From the NCBI RefSeq assembly GCF_024758505.1, contig NZ_CP077970.1, forward strand, positions 7,564,001-7,628,000: DNA of 64,000 bases. The letters run 5' to 3'. Position 1 is the stretch's first letter, and each line of letters begins with the position of its first letter. This DNA comes from Bradyrhizobium arachidis. Lineage in GTDB: Bacteria; Pseudomonadota; Alphaproteobacteria; Rhizobiales; Xanthobacteraceae. Made by a program: the position numbers and the translations under genes. Positions 54,672 to 63,803 of this stretch are shown piece by piece. The notes beneath the pieces are model-generated. The model made no database searches. It saw nothing but the letters and a program-made list of their open reading frames with translations, and was not told where the DNA came from.

Positions 54672-55718
54672 TCAAACGATCGACATCCAACCACTGTCTG
54701 TGCGCATCAAGCCGCGGTCAACCAACTCGCGACTCGAGCTGTAACGGACGCTTTCGGCGTCTATGAGCGACAGGTTTGGATTTGCTGCCAGGAGTTCACC
54801 GTAGCGGCGGTACTCAATTGAGCCGCCGTAGTGTTCTCCGTGCGCAAGGGAGTCCTCTATGCGCTTGCCGAAATCTTGGAAGTACTTGAAGTGTAACAGA
54901 GCGCCCGTGACCGGCGACAGTCTAACCGCGTTAAGCCTGTGACTGTTTACATATCCATTTCCCTTCCGCCATTTGACGAGCGGCACCTTATATGCCTGCG
55001 TTGCCACGACCGGAGCTATCTGCTTGTGCAAAAATCCGGCCTTGTGAGCGACGGATAAGGCCCGCCTGGCCAATTTTGGCTTGAGACGCGGCCATAGTGC
55101 CGGTGTATTCTGATCTCCGAAACAAAGGCGCAGACGCGGCCCACCGATGTGCTCGAAGGGTGGGAAGGCAGACGGGAAACCGTATCGGCGCACCACAACA
55201 TAGCTGCTGTCGTGGTAAGAGCATGTCGCTCTAAAGTCTTCTCCTTGCCGATAGTTGACCTCGCGAATTGGAAGCGAGCTGTACATGTCGAGGAGCAGAG
55301 CGTACACGGCCTCATGACCGGACTGATCCAGCCAATTGCAGAATTGCTGCAGCTCCGTATTTTCGCAACCGGGATAGACAAACAGCTCGTCGGTGTCCGC
55401 CAGAATAATCCAATGCGATACGCCGTAAGTATCCAGAAGGGAGTTCAGCCAATAGACACCGGCGCGGCTCTTCCCGTATGATCCTTCCGTGTAAAACACG
55501 TGACAATCTGGTTGATCGAGGACGAACTGCCCTGAGCCATCCTTGGAGCCATTATCGATTATAAAGAAACGGGATACGCCGAGTTGGCGATAATAGTTGA
55601 GAAAGTAGGGTAGGCGTAACATTTCATCGCGCAGCACCGCGAAGACACGGATTTCACTCTTATTGTCGGGTATGTTTCTTCGGTCTTGCCGAACGAGTTC
55701 AGGATGGAGCGTATTCAT
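54672..55718 (-). CDS. GT2-like glycosyltransferase (Glyco_tranf_2_4 type)
   Basis: This 348-residue GT-A-like protein has FAVLRDEMLRLPYFLNYYRQ, the nucleotide-sugar motif FIIDNGSKDGS (around residues 52-62) and the metal-binding DxD in ILADTDELFVYPG. This pattern is typical of the glycosyltransferase-2-like group with long C-terminal domains. It lacks membrane helices. It probably adds one sugar of the repeat unit, and the donor is unknown. It starts with an ATG at 55718, followed on the same strand by the PslG-like glycosidase 36 bases later. Confidence 0.82.
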   Translation of the reverse strand: MNTLHPELVRQDRRNIPDNKSEIRVFAVLRDEMLRLPYFLNYYRQLGVSRFFIIDNGSKDGSGQFVLDQPDCHVFYTEGSYGKSRAGVYWLNSLLDTYGVSHWIILADTDELFVYPGCENTELQQFCNWLDQSGHEAVYALLLDMYSSLPIREVNYRQGEDFRATCSYHDSSYVVVRRYGFPSAFPPFEHIGGPRLRLCFGDQNTPALWPRLKPKLARRALSVAHKAGFLHKQIAPVVATQAYKVPLVKWRKGNGYVNSHRLNAVRLSPVTGALLHFKYFQDFGKRIEDSLAHGEHYGGSIEYRRYGELLAANPNLSLIDAESVRYSSSRELVDRGLMRTDSGWMSIV

Positions 55719-56063
55719 ATGATCTCGTGAAAATCGTTAGCTGTGGGGCTGAGGAACCGCTAGGCAAATCATCTGCTGTTCCAGTTGTGATCGTACAAGC
55801 GCCACCCGACCGTTGAGCGCGCGCACAGTGTGAAGGCGAGAATGCCGGGGCCCGTCAGGGAGTATATTCGACATCAATAGAGCTTTCAGCTACTCGCTCC
55901 GCGTTGCCTATCCCGCCCCGCCGGTGGTTGTCCATACGTAGATCAAAGTGCATCCATTTAATTATTAATGCTGGCGCACTGGAGATGCTACTCGGCGAGT
56001 GCACAACCACACGAACGGATTGAAGCTCGGCTCCGAGTTTCGTGTCCGACCGCTTGCCCCTTC
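55719..56063. other. Gap between kinase operon and glycosyltransferase
   Basis: No gene is supported. The region probably holds the promoter of the downstream minus-strand genes. Bases 55940-55970 include an AT-rich patch (TTTAATTATTAAT). I see no clear terminator hairpin. Confidence 0.4.
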
Positions 56064-56837
56064 TCACCGCCAAAATCTCTCGTCCAGCTCAACCCCAGGT
56101 ATACGCACCTTCGCCCCGTCGCGCGCCAATCTCTTGGCAAAGATTTCGCGCGATACGATATCCACTTGCTTCAGGTTCTCTAACAAGCGCTCGCGCTCAA
56201 CCCAGCCTACACCGGTCAAATTGATCGCGGCTTCCTCGACGAAGCCGCTATTGATGAGAGCCGCAAATTCAGAGACCACTTCTTGTTGAACAGATTTGCT
56301 TAGCATCGAGAAGATCGCAAGCGACAACTGATTGCGTCGAAGCCCGACCCAGCCCTCGTTCGGTCCAGACGCATAGGACCGATCTAGATAGCGTATATTC
56401 TCTGGGTCGAATCCGTTGCGCCTCGTCACTACCGAATAGAGCATCAGCCAAAGATACGAGTCGGTTGGTTTTACCTCGAGGGCCGACCGCAACGCGCCCT
56501 CGGCCGCTTGCATTTCGCGATCAGCCTCATCCGGGCTCTTTCGCTGCATCGCATTCTCGGCAGCTTGCAGCGTTACCAGCGCCAGTGCGTATCGTAACTC
56601 AGGTTGCAGGATAGCCGGTTGCTGCTGGGCTTTCATGCGGACCAGCATGTCTGCCAAAATACCAGGCCTGAACCGGCCATCGGCCATGATGTGTAGTGAC
56701 ACTTTACGGACGGGTGCCATCAACCAGAAGGATGGCAGGACAACCAACGCCCAAAGCGTACCGAAGAGCGCCACGAACAGCAGTATCGCGCGCACGAACG
56801 CCTTCCGCACCGGGCGACCGTTATTCCACGTACCCAT
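56064..56837 (-). CDS. Membrane-anchored TPR-like protein overlapping the Wzc-type gene
   Basis: From the ATG at 56837 the 257-residue product has one N-terminal helix (AFVRAILLFVALFGTLWALV, about residues 14-35). A helical periplasmic part follows, with repeat-like segments (LRYALALVTLQAAENAMQRK; ALRSALEVKPTDSYLWLMLY). The start overlaps the kinase end by 17 bases, so the proteins are made together. It is probably an accessory of the polysaccharide copolymerase complex, a role inferred from coupling only. The longer frame to 56885 runs deeper into the kinase gene and is less likely. Confidence 0.7.
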   Translation of the reverse strand: MGTWNNGRPVRKAFVRAILLFVALFGTLWALVVLPSFWLMAPVRKVSLHIMADGRFRPGILADMLVRMKAQQQPAILQPELRYALALVTLQAAENAMQRKSPDEADREMQAAEGALRSALEVKPTDSYLWLMLYSVVTRRNGFDPENIRYLDRSYASGPNEGWVGLRRNQLSLAIFSMLSKSVQQEVVSEFAALINSGFVEEAAINLTGVGWVERERLLENLKQVDIVSREIFAKRLARDGAKVRIPGVELDERFWR

Positions 56838-59082
56838 ACTTTGCGTAGTATTTCTGGTAATAATGGCGGCCATGATAGGCTTCATAGCGCGAAAGCAGCC
56901 TCGTCTCGGCCTTGTTCAGCACGGCTCCAAGCAGCTTGCTGTGGATCTCCGGCGCTCCGCGCAGATTGTGTCGTGCCACATCAGTCTTTGTCTTGCCCCA
57001 CTCGACCACAAACAGAAACGAATCGACGAAGGACGAGGTGACACGCACGTCCACCACTGGCGCCATCGGCGGCATGTCTAGCACCACGTAGTCGAATTTC
57101 GAGCGCAACAACGCGACAAGATTGTGCATCGCTTTGGATGCGAGGATCTCGTTGGTGTGCAGGAGCTTCGAGTTCGCCGCTATCGGCAATACGGAGAGCT
57201 TGGTCTCAGGGTCGACGACTAACGTGTCTTCCAGCCCTGCCCTGAGCGCGATCACATCGACCAAGCCGACCTGCGCGTCCGGCACCAGCGCGCGCGACAA
57301 CGACGGGTTGCGCAGGTCAGTATCGACCAAGATTACCCGGGCACCACCATGGGCCATAAGCTGGGCGAGATTGACGGAAAGCGTGCTCTTTCCTTCATTG
57401 GGAAGGGTCGAGGTGACCGCCAGCACACGGTTCTCCCGCACGACCGAGTTGAGATCCATCGCCACCTTAAGAGTGCGTATAGCCTCGGAATAGCGGGACA
57501 GCGGATTTTCGACCACGTAGCGCAGGAGGTCCGGATTGGAGTTGCCCGGGTTGTTGGCAAACCTGTCCGCAAGCGAGCCGGGAAGAAGCGATCGCGACCG
57601 TGCGGCGGGGCCGCCCACAGCGGGGAGGATCGCGAGGCAATTCGTACCGAGGATTTCCTCCACCTGCTCGGTAGTCCGGAACACGTTGTCCGTGAGCTCG
57701 CGAGCCATCGCCACGCCGAAGCTCAGCAGCAGTCCTCCCAATAGCCCCGCCGCCAGAACGACCAGCGACTTCGGGTAGCTCTTTTTCAGCGGCATCGTCG
57801 CTGCGCTGATAATGCGCGCCTCAGTGATCGGGAAGGACTGCTGCTGCACCGATTCCATGTAGCGCTGCAGAAAATTGTCGTACATCGCTTGGTATGACTG
57901 GGCGGTACTCTCGAGCTCGCGCAACTGGATCTGCGCCTGATTGGTGAGCTGTGCTTCCGAGACGGCCGCGTTCAGGCTGGTTTTGATGCTCTCCTCGCGG
58001 GTGAGTGCGATATCATAGTCGCTCTTGTAGGATTCCTGGATGCGCTTGAGCTCGTCCGTAATGTTCTTTCTGATCTCGTCCATTTGCCGGCGAAGGTTAA
58101 CAGCGGCGAGATGATCGTGCCCATATTTCGTCGACCAAATGGACTCCTTCGACGCCATATCGACATATTGGGCGCGCAACTTGACGATGGTCTCGTTCTT
58201 CAGCGCGTCGGCAACAGAGGCATCCGGTATCTCCTGCCTGAGGATGCTATTCATGCGATCGAGCCGCGCCTTGGCTTCGGCGGTCGCTGCATGCGCCAGC
58301 ACCAGCTGGCTGTTCACTTCAGCAAGCTGCTGTTCATTCATCAGCCGCCCGCCAGTATTGACGATGTTGTTCGCGCTCTTGAAATCAACCACCGCCCTCT
58401 GCGCTGTCGAGGCTTGGGTGCGCAGCTCCTTGATGCGGTCCTGCAGCCAGACGCTGGCGCGGCGGGTCGCCTGGTACTTCGCCTCAAGCTGGTCGACGAT
58501 ATAGGCGTCCGCGATGGCATTGGCGATCTTCGCCGCTTTCGCCGGATCGCGCGAGGTGAAGCCGATCTCCATCACATAGGTCGTGCCAAGGCGCTTGATA
58601 ACGCGATTGCTGGCGAACTGCTCGAGCGCCTTTCGCGTCAATTCGAATTCGGAAAGTGGGCTGCTTGAGGAAAACAGCCCGGCAATAGCACCAAGCAGGG
58701 CGCCACCGGTGCCGGTGAACTCGGGGTCATCGATCAGGTGAAGGTCGCGGATGACGGTAAGGCTGATGTTTTCAGATTTAAGGATTTCAACCTGTGTTTC
58801 CACGGTGGAGGAATCGATCGCGACGTCCCCGAGCACCGACTGTTGCTGGAACAACTGCACCTTGCGCGTGTCGATCACCATCGACGCTGTCGAGGTGTAT
58901 TGTGGGGCGGCGGTAAAGAGATATAGCAGCGCAACGATCAGGCAGGCCGCCAGGATGGCGATCATCGTCGGGAACTGTCGGCGAATAATGGCGAGGTAGG
59001 AGGCCGGCGACTGCGACTGAGAGCTTTGCATCTCAACGAATTCGCTGTTGATCTCCGAGGCCGGCTTGTTCACCTGCAACAT
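56821..59082 (-). CDS. Wzc/ExoP-type copolymerase with BY-kinase domain
   Basis: This 753-residue inner-membrane protein controls chain length and export. A Wzz domain begins around residue 27 with a first membrane helix (~40-58, MIAILAACLIVALLYLF). A long periplasmic coiled-coil follows, then a second helix (SLVVLAAGLLGGLLLSFGVA, ~455-475). The C-terminal tyrosine kinase has Walker A STLPNEGKSTLSVN (about 553-567), Walker A' VILVDTDLRNP and Walker B YVVLDMPPMAP. It ends in a tyrosine cluster of eight Tyr in about 22 residues (YHGRHYYQKYYAKYGYVE), the autophosphorylation site. It should work with the Wza-type protein at 62331-63533. Confidence 0.93.
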   Translation of the reverse strand: MLQVNKPASEINSEFVEMQSSQSQSPASYLAIIRRQFPTMIAILAACLIVALLYLFTAAPQYTSTASMVIDTRKVQLFQQQSVLGDVAIDSSTVETQVEILKSENISLTVIRDLHLIDDPEFTGTGGALLGAIAGLFSSSSPLSEFELTRKALEQFASNRVIKRLGTTYVMEIGFTSRDPAKAAKIANAIADAYIVDQLEAKYQATRRASVWLQDRIKELRTQASTAQRAVVDFKSANNIVNTGGRLMNEQQLAEVNSQLVLAHAATAEAKARLDRMNSILRQEIPDASVADALKNETIVKLRAQYVDMASKESIWSTKYGHDHLAAVNLRRQMDEIRKNITDELKRIQESYKSDYDIALTREESIKTSLNAAVSEAQLTNQAQIQLRELESTAQSYQAMYDNFLQRYMESVQQQSFPITEARIISAATMPLKKSYPKSLVVLAAGLLGGLLLSFGVAMARELTDNVFRTTEQVEEILGTNCLAILPAVGGPAARSRSLLPGSLADRFANNPGNSNPDLLRYVVENPLSRYSEAIRTLKVAMDLNSVVRENRVLAVTSTLPNEGKSTLSVNLAQLMAHGGARVILVDTDLRNPSLSRALVPDAQVGLVDVIALRAGLEDTLVVDPETKLSVLPIAANSKLLHTNEILASKAMHNLVALLRSKFDYVVLDMPPMAPVVDVRVTSSFVDSFLFVVEWGKTKTDVARHNLRGAPEIHSKLLGAVLNKAETRLLSRYEAYHGRHYYQKYYAKYGYVE

Positions 59083-59278
59083 CTATCGATTCCTGAAAAT
59101 CAGTCCGCGAATGCTTTCAAGGATTGTAAATTTGCAACAGAGCCCTAGCGCTCCACGCGCATCCCCTGCCAGCGCCCAAATAGCGATAGCACAGCACTCG
59201 CTGGAATTGAACGCCGGCGCGGGGCGCAAGCGCAGCACCCACGCATCATTTTGCGTGAACCTTAACGGCACGAAAGCA

Positions 59279-59300
59279 AGCGGCGCCCAATGGCGCCGCT
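59279..59300 (-). terminator. Hairpin after the Gly/Ala-rich exported protein gene
   Basis: AGCGGCGCC (59279-59287) pairs perfectly with GGCGCCGCT (59292-59300) around a four-base loop. Read leftwards it is followed by TTGCTTTCG. It lies about 35 bases after the stop of the gene at 59335 and before the kinase gene start, so it probably separates two transcripts. Confidence 0.55.
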
Positions 59301-59334
59301 CTCGAGACCGAGTGAGGCAACTCAGATGCTTGCC

Positions 59335-59952
59335 TCAGCGAGGACTCACGCTATTCGTGGCGCTTGCAACCGAACCGCTAGGCGTGCTGGTAGCGGAGTT
59401 TGGTCTCGCGGAGTTGCCGAAAGTCGTCGCTCCGCTAGCGTTGCCGCCAGTGGCAAATCCGCCGGTCCCCGTGGGACCACCTGCCCCGGTGCCACCACCG
59501 CCGGCACCACCGCCGGCTGCGGCGATAGCCACGTCGCCCGTTGCGGCCTGATAAGCGGCGATCACGTCAGCGTTGCCGCTCGCAGCAATAGCGGTCTGGA
59601 TCTCGTTTCCGTAGGCTTGGTCCTGCTGCGCGGCCATGCGCGCCACCAGAGCAAGCCCGGCAACAATCGCCCGCATCTGGTCCTTGGTGGTTCCGGAGTT
59701 TTTGAGCAGCCCAATCAACCCATCCAATGTCGTTGGATCGGAAGCTCCGAGATCCCGCACGCGCGAGATCATCTGCGCGCCCCCGTCTGGAAATTGCTGC
59801 AGCAGGCTCGTGGGCGATGACTTGAAGCCAGATATCACCTGGGAGGAAAGCTGGCGGTTCGGCGGGTAAATGGCCGCACTGGCGGCCGAGACAATCGTTA
59901 GGGCAACCGCCGCCGCGGAAGCCATCCGCAGCGCAAATCGCATGACGCTCAT
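59335..59952 (-). CDS. Exported protein with Gly/Ala-rich tail
   Basis: The product (205 residues) has a clean signal peptide (RMASAAAVALTIVSAASA, about residues 9-26). A helical domain of ~110 residues follows (LSSQVISGFKSSPTSLLQQF; MRAIVAGLALVARMAAQQD), then a low-complexity tail of Gly, Ala, Thr and Ser. It should be periplasmic. Proteins of this layout recur in rhizobial exopolysaccharide loci without known biochemical function. The tail looks flexible and may span to another envelope component. It is transcribed alone between the first Wzy-like gene and the kinase gene. Confidence 0.7.
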   Translation of the reverse strand: MSVMRFALRMASAAAVALTIVSAASAAIYPPNRQLSSQVISGFKSSPTSLLQQFPDGGAQMISRVRDLGASDPTTLDGLIGLLKNSGTTKDQMRAIVAGLALVARMAAQQDQAYGNEIQTAIAASGNADVIAAYQAATGDVAIAAAGGGAGGGGTGAGGPTGTGGFATGGNASGATTFGNSARPNSATSTPSGSVASATNSVSPR

Positions 59953-60129
59953 ACATACCTCCTGAAATCAATTGGCCCGATCCGCGGGCAAGTAATGTGC
60001 GATGCGGAACAGTAACGAAACAACCGAGAGCTGTCCACTTAATCTAAAGACTTCGTTAACCAGCAACTGCTTCAGAAATAGACAGTTTTGTGCATTTCCG
60101 GACTGCGATGGCCCGCCTTGGCGGCAATC

Positions 60130-61578
60130 TCAGGGCGCGTATTCTTCCGTCCCGCGGGCACGGCGAGCTGTCGATCGGACTGGCTCGCTTGTGCGGAAGG
60201 ACTGCACCAGCCCGGCGCCAAAAAGCGCAAAGAATGGAATGGAGTAGCCGGGGACCTGAAGTGTGAAATCAAGACACGAATGCAGGAGCGAGAGGCTGGC
60301 GGTCGCCGCCCCCGCAAGCGGGATAATGGCGTCGCGCCGTCTTCCAAAGACGCCCTTCGCCAATACGATGAACATGACGATCCAAGCGAACGCGACCAAA
60401 AGCGCCAGAGGGACACCGACCTCGGATGCGAGCTCTAGAGGGGTCGAATGAGCCGCATCCCAGATGCCGCGAATCGAGATGTTGGGGCTGCGATAGGGCG
60501 GAAAGGCCCATTGGAAGGTGCCCATCCCGGTGCCGAACCAGGGGTTGTCGGCGATGATGCGGAGCGTCGATTTCCAGGCCTCCACCCGCCCTTCATCCAC
60601 GAGCCCCTGGCTGTCGAAGCGGCTGGAGACGCGCCCGCCCAGCAGCTGCATAAGCCCGAGCGCGACGACGATGCCCGAGCCGAGCGAGATCCAGATGCCG
60701 GTCCTCGGCGGCAGGTCCTTGCGCAGGAAGACTGTGAACGAGACGATCATGGCGAGCAGCGACAGCGCGACGCCGGCGCGCGAGCCGGTCATGAACATCG
60801 CCATCAGGCAGATCAGGAGCGCTACGAGTTGCGGCAGGGTCTCGCGCGGCGGAATGTCGGAGAGATCGCGCGAGAGGCGCTTCCATTCGATGTGCCGCTC
60901 CGGCATCCGACGGCGCACGTCCTCCAGGATCAAGAGGATCCAGATCACCGCGCAGGAGCCGAAATAGGCCGCTGCCGTGTTGCGGTTGATGAAGGTGCCG
61001 GTGACGCTGCCGAGATAAGCGGTCTTGTCGCGCCACAGGATCATGGTCGGTTCGATCAGGAACGAGGCGACGCCATAGAACGCATAGAGGCTGCCCGAGA
61101 CCGCGATCACCCACAGCATCCACCGCGCCCGCTCCCGCGCGGCACCGACGGTGATGCCCAACAGCATTGCGAGGATGTTTGCCAGCGGCGCGCCGAGCGC
61201 GAAGAACGCCTCGTTCTTCACGATAGATGCGGACGGGGCAATCGGCGTGCCCAGCAGATCCGAGGCCTGCTTCCAGATCGGGTGAAACGGCGCCAGGAAC
61301 GGATGGTCGGAGAGCTGCTCATGCAGCACGAAGCCATAGCCGGCGACGATCACGCCGATGCCGGCGATCAGCCACAGATGCTGGGCGCGCAACTCGCGCG
61401 TCGGCGCGAACACTAGCGCGATCCCAAGGCACAGGCACCAGAACGCGTTCGACAGATCGTTGGTCGAGCCGAACGGAAGCGGCGCCGCGGCCACCACGAA
61501 CAACAGGATGAAGGTGGCGGGCCAGCTCCAGGACCAGCGGATATCAGGAAGCCGAAGGCGCATCGTCGTTACCGGCAC
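60130..61578 (-). CDS. Wzy/WaaL-like O-antigen ligase/polymerase (first in locus)
   Basis: This ~482-residue membrane protein has about 10-12 helices and the O-antigen ligase core: MTGSRAGVALSLLAMIVSF, a large periplasmic loop with NPWFGTGMGTFQWAFPPY, and HSTPLELASEVGVPLALLVA near the C-terminus. Two such proteins in one locus suggest that one is the polymerase and the other a ligase, or that two related polymers are made. The start is the GTG at 61578 or the ATG at 61563. A GGAGG sits just upstream, slightly too close for the GTG and rather far for the ATG. It is separated from the exported-protein gene by nine bases. Confidence 0.85.
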   Translation of the reverse strand: MPVTTMRLRLPDIRWSWSWPATFILLFVVAAAPLPFGSTNDLSNAFWCLCLGIALVFAPTRELRAQHLWLIAGIGVIVAGYGFVLHEQLSDHPFLAPFHPIWKQASDLLGTPIAPSASIVKNEAFFALGAPLANILAMLLGITVGAARERARWMLWVIAVSGSLYAFYGVASFLIEPTMILWRDKTAYLGSVTGTFINRNTAAAYFGSCAVIWILLILEDVRRRMPERHIEWKRLSRDLSDIPPRETLPQLVALLICLMAMFMTGSRAGVALSLLAMIVSFTVFLRKDLPPRTGIWISLGSGIVVALGLMQLLGGRVSSRFDSQGLVDEGRVEAWKSTLRIIADNPWFGTGMGTFQWAFPPYRSPNISIRGIWDAAHSTPLELASEVGVPLALLVAFAWIVMFIVLAKGVFGRRRDAIIPLAGAATASLSLLHSCLDFTLQVPGYSIPFFALFGAGLVQSFRTSEPVRSTARRARGTEEYAP

Positions 61579-61587
61579 CGCCTCCGC

Positions 61588-62169
61588 CTAAAGGAAGCAA
61601 TCGATGGGATAGATCTTCAAGTCCACGTTCAGACGGCTGTGTCGGGTTTGTGCCCGAAACGCAAAGAACGATCCCCGATCATCACTCCCCGGTTCGAGTT
61701 TTATTCCGGGCGTGAGCTCATCGGGCGGCACCAGCAGGCCGATGTGCCGGTTGATGCCTGATATCTCGACCTGCCCCTCCCCCTCGCCGAAGCGGCCGCC
61801 AAGCCGAGTGACCGTGACCTTGGGCAAGCCGCGCCGCTGATGGCAGACGTCTTCCTCCCACAGCTTGGTTTGCTGAACCAGCGGCTTGTCCGCTTTGTCA
61901 GGGACAACGAGATCCGGGAAGGAGGGGTGCAGCATTCCGAAGAACCGGCTCTCCATGGAGTTTGCCGACAGCCGGACCGTGAACGAAAGTTCGCCCTTGG
62001 CCCCACGCAAGCGCTGAAACATCGGCGCGTCAGGCTCGGCGGAGACCACCACGTCGATTCGATGGCGAACGCCGAGCTGCTGAGGTTGGCCGGCAGCCTT
62101 CCCGGGGAGCGCGGCCCCCGCGAGCAAAAGAGCCAGAAAACGCCAAGATGCTTGCCGTCCAAAGCGCAT
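61588..62169 (-). CDS. Exported hypothetical, 193 residues
   Basis: The product begins MRFGRQASWRFLALLLAGAA and ends its signal peptide near PGKAAGQ. The mature part is beta-rich with a DVVVSAEPDAPMFQRLRG segment and ends HSRLNVDLKIYPIDCFL. No domain is recognised. It is co-directional with the Wza-type gene and only nine bases from the Wzy-like gene, so it should serve polysaccharide assembly in the periplasm. This role is inferred from context. Two cysteines, one near the C-terminus, might pair. Confidence 0.65.
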   Translation of the reverse strand: MRFGRQASWRFLALLLAGAALPGKAAGQPQQLGVRHRIDVVVSAEPDAPMFQRLRGAKGELSFTVRLSANSMESRFFGMLHPSFPDLVVPDKADKPLVQQTKLWEEDVCHQRRGLPKVTVTRLGGRFGEGEGQVEISGINRHIGLLVPPDELTPGIKLEPGSDDRGSFFAFRAQTRHSRLNVDLKIYPIDCFL

Positions 62170-62272
62170 GAAGCCCTCGCAACACTGCGGGGGTGACCGA
62201 TGACCGGCGCGCCTTGCTCAGTGATGCCTTGATCCATAGCCCGAACAGGGCCGCCCCGATTGCTAAACGAAA

Positions 62273-62301
62273 ATGGCACCGGGACAAAGCCCCGGTGCCA
62301 T
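62273..62301 (-). terminator. Rho-independent terminator after the Wza-type gene
   Basis: ATGGCACCGGG (62273-62283) and CCCGGTGCCAT (62291-62301) form an 11-bp perfect stem with a seven-base loop. Read leftwards it is followed by TTTCGTTTAG. It lies ~30 bases after the stop of the export lipoprotein gene. Confidence 0.75.
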
Positions 62302-62330
62302 CGTTTCTGGTGGATCAGCTTGGCCCCGCC

Positions 62331-63533
62331 TTACGGCGCCAACTTGATGTTGTTGCGGAAGATCAGCGCGTCGTTGGCAAGGTTCACGGCATCGCTGCCG
62401 GTCGCCATGATCACCCGCAGGTAGACCAGGAACTTGGCAACTTCGACGTTGCGCGAGTTCGAGACGTAGATGATGTCCTGGTTCTTCATCATGACCTTGG
62501 TGGCCAGGAAGAAGCCGCCCGGATCGCGGAAGTTCACGTTGAAGATGACCGGAATGGTCTCGGAGGTGTACTTGCTGACGTCGATGCCGAGCTGAGCAGC
62601 AACCTCACGCGGCTCGCGGCGATAGAGATACACCGAGGCCGGATCGGCTTGGCCATCCAGGAGACCACCAGCCTTGCCGACGGCTTCGCCGAGATTGATG
62701 CGCCAGGCATCGAAGTTGAACTCGCCGCTCTGCCCGCTCGCACCGAACGCCAGGAACTTCTGCTGCTCGCGATAGACATAGATGCTGTCGTCGGGCCGCA
62801 CGTAGATGTTGTTCTCGGGCGCCATCACGAGATTCTCGAACGGCACCGTGGCGCGCCGACCGCCGCGCTCCAGCATGACCCAGGTCTCGAAGCCCTGGCC
62901 CTTGATGCCGCCGGCCCGGGTGATGGCGTCAAGCACCTTGTCCTTCGCACCCGCCGCGCTTGCCGGATAACGCGCCGGGCTGTTGACCTCGCCGAGTACG
63001 CTGATGAGCTGCGTCCGCTGCGAGGCCATCGCCACGACCGCCTGCGGCTCGATGGCGCGGTTGCTGATCTTTTCGACGATCGAGCGCTGGATCTGCACCG
63101 CCGTGAGGCCGGCGGCCTTGACCTGCCCGGCGTAAGGCACCGTGATGAAGCCGTCATTGTCGACGGCCTGATCGGGAATCGTGACGAAGTTGCCCGGACG
63201 GACGCCGGCTTCGGCCGGGATGAACAGACCGCCGGCGGCGGCTTCGAAGATGGTAACGCTGACGACGTCGCCGATGCCAAAGACGATGCTGGCCGGCGGC
63301 CGCTTGTCGGTAAAGGCCCCCGCGAGCCCCTTGGGTTCATGGGTGTGCAGGATTTTGACCGTGGCCGGGTTGATCGGCACCAGCTCGTAGGCCGGCGCGT
63401 TCTCGGTCTGGACCTTGTTGTTAACGTCGTCGGTCAGAGGCCCGGACCCTGGGTTGGTCGAGCAGGCGCCCAGCGCCAAGGCAACCAACAAGAATGCTGG
63501 TTTCAAAACATGAGTCTTGGCAATGGATTGCAT
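62331..63533 (-). CDS. Wza-type polysaccharide export lipoprotein
   Basis: This is the outer-membrane export channel component of the Wza/OPX family (400 residues). It has a lipobox LALGAC with C24, then the poly-export domain (FGIGDVVSVTIFEAAAGGLF, NDGFITVPYAGQVKAAGL). SLBB-like repeats follow (QLISVLGEVNSPARYPASA; YVRPDDSIYVYREQQKFLAF). A C-terminal helix-like stretch follows VEVAKFLVYLRVIM. It moves the finished polymer across the outer membrane with the Wzc-type protein. It begins at an ATG at 63533 and ends before a strong terminator. The ~270 bases upstream should hold its promoter. Confidence 0.93.
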   Translation of the reverse strand: MQSIAKTHVLKPAFLLVALALGACSTNPGSGPLTDDVNNKVQTENAPAYELVPINPATVKILHTHEPKGLAGAFTDKRPPASIVFGIGDVVSVTIFEAAAGGLFIPAEAGVRPGNFVTIPDQAVDNDGFITVPYAGQVKAAGLTAVQIQRSIVEKISNRAIEPQAVVAMASQRTQLISVLGEVNSPARYPASAAGAKDKVLDAITRAGGIKGQGFETWVMLERGGRRATVPFENLVMAPENNIYVRPDDSIYVYREQQKFLAFGASGQSGEFNFDAWRINLGEAVGKAGGLLDGQADPASVYLYRREPREVAAQLGIDVSKYTSETIPVIFNVNFRDPGGFFLATKVMMKNQDIIYVSNSRNVEVAKFLVYLRVIMATGSDAVNLANDALIFRNNIKLAP

Positions 63534-63803
63534 GAATCGAGCCCGATGATCCCCAATTACACAAATTGGTACGGCCTAGCGGATGGTGCGGCAAGCTGCC
63601 CAGCCGATTTGGCAGGGTTAACGGCGCCGTATGTTGGTAAGTGTTGCCCCTCTGCAACTTAACGGAACCAAGGTTAAGCCATTGTGACCATTTGTTGTAA
63701 TCCGTGTGCCGCTTGTGCGGGCAGTCTGCCTCGCCAAGCACCGCTCCCAAGAGGACCGGTTGTCTGCTACTGGTTCCGCTCGCCCACGGCATGGAGTTCC
63801 GGA
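63534..63803. promoter_or_regulatory. Divergent upstream region of the Wza-type gene
   Basis: About 270 bases separate the export lipoprotein from a plus-strand gene. It should hold both promoters. I see no clear operator or riboswitch. Confidence 0.4.

Noticed and set aside
60448..61416. A 322-codon plus-strand frame
   Set aside because: It is antisense to the Wzy/WaaL-like membrane protein and is an Arg/Asp/His-rich shadow.
62193..63662. A 489-codon plus-strand frame
   Set aside because: It lies antisense to the Wza-type export gene, whose motifs and lipobox are clear. The plus frame has no recognisable domain.
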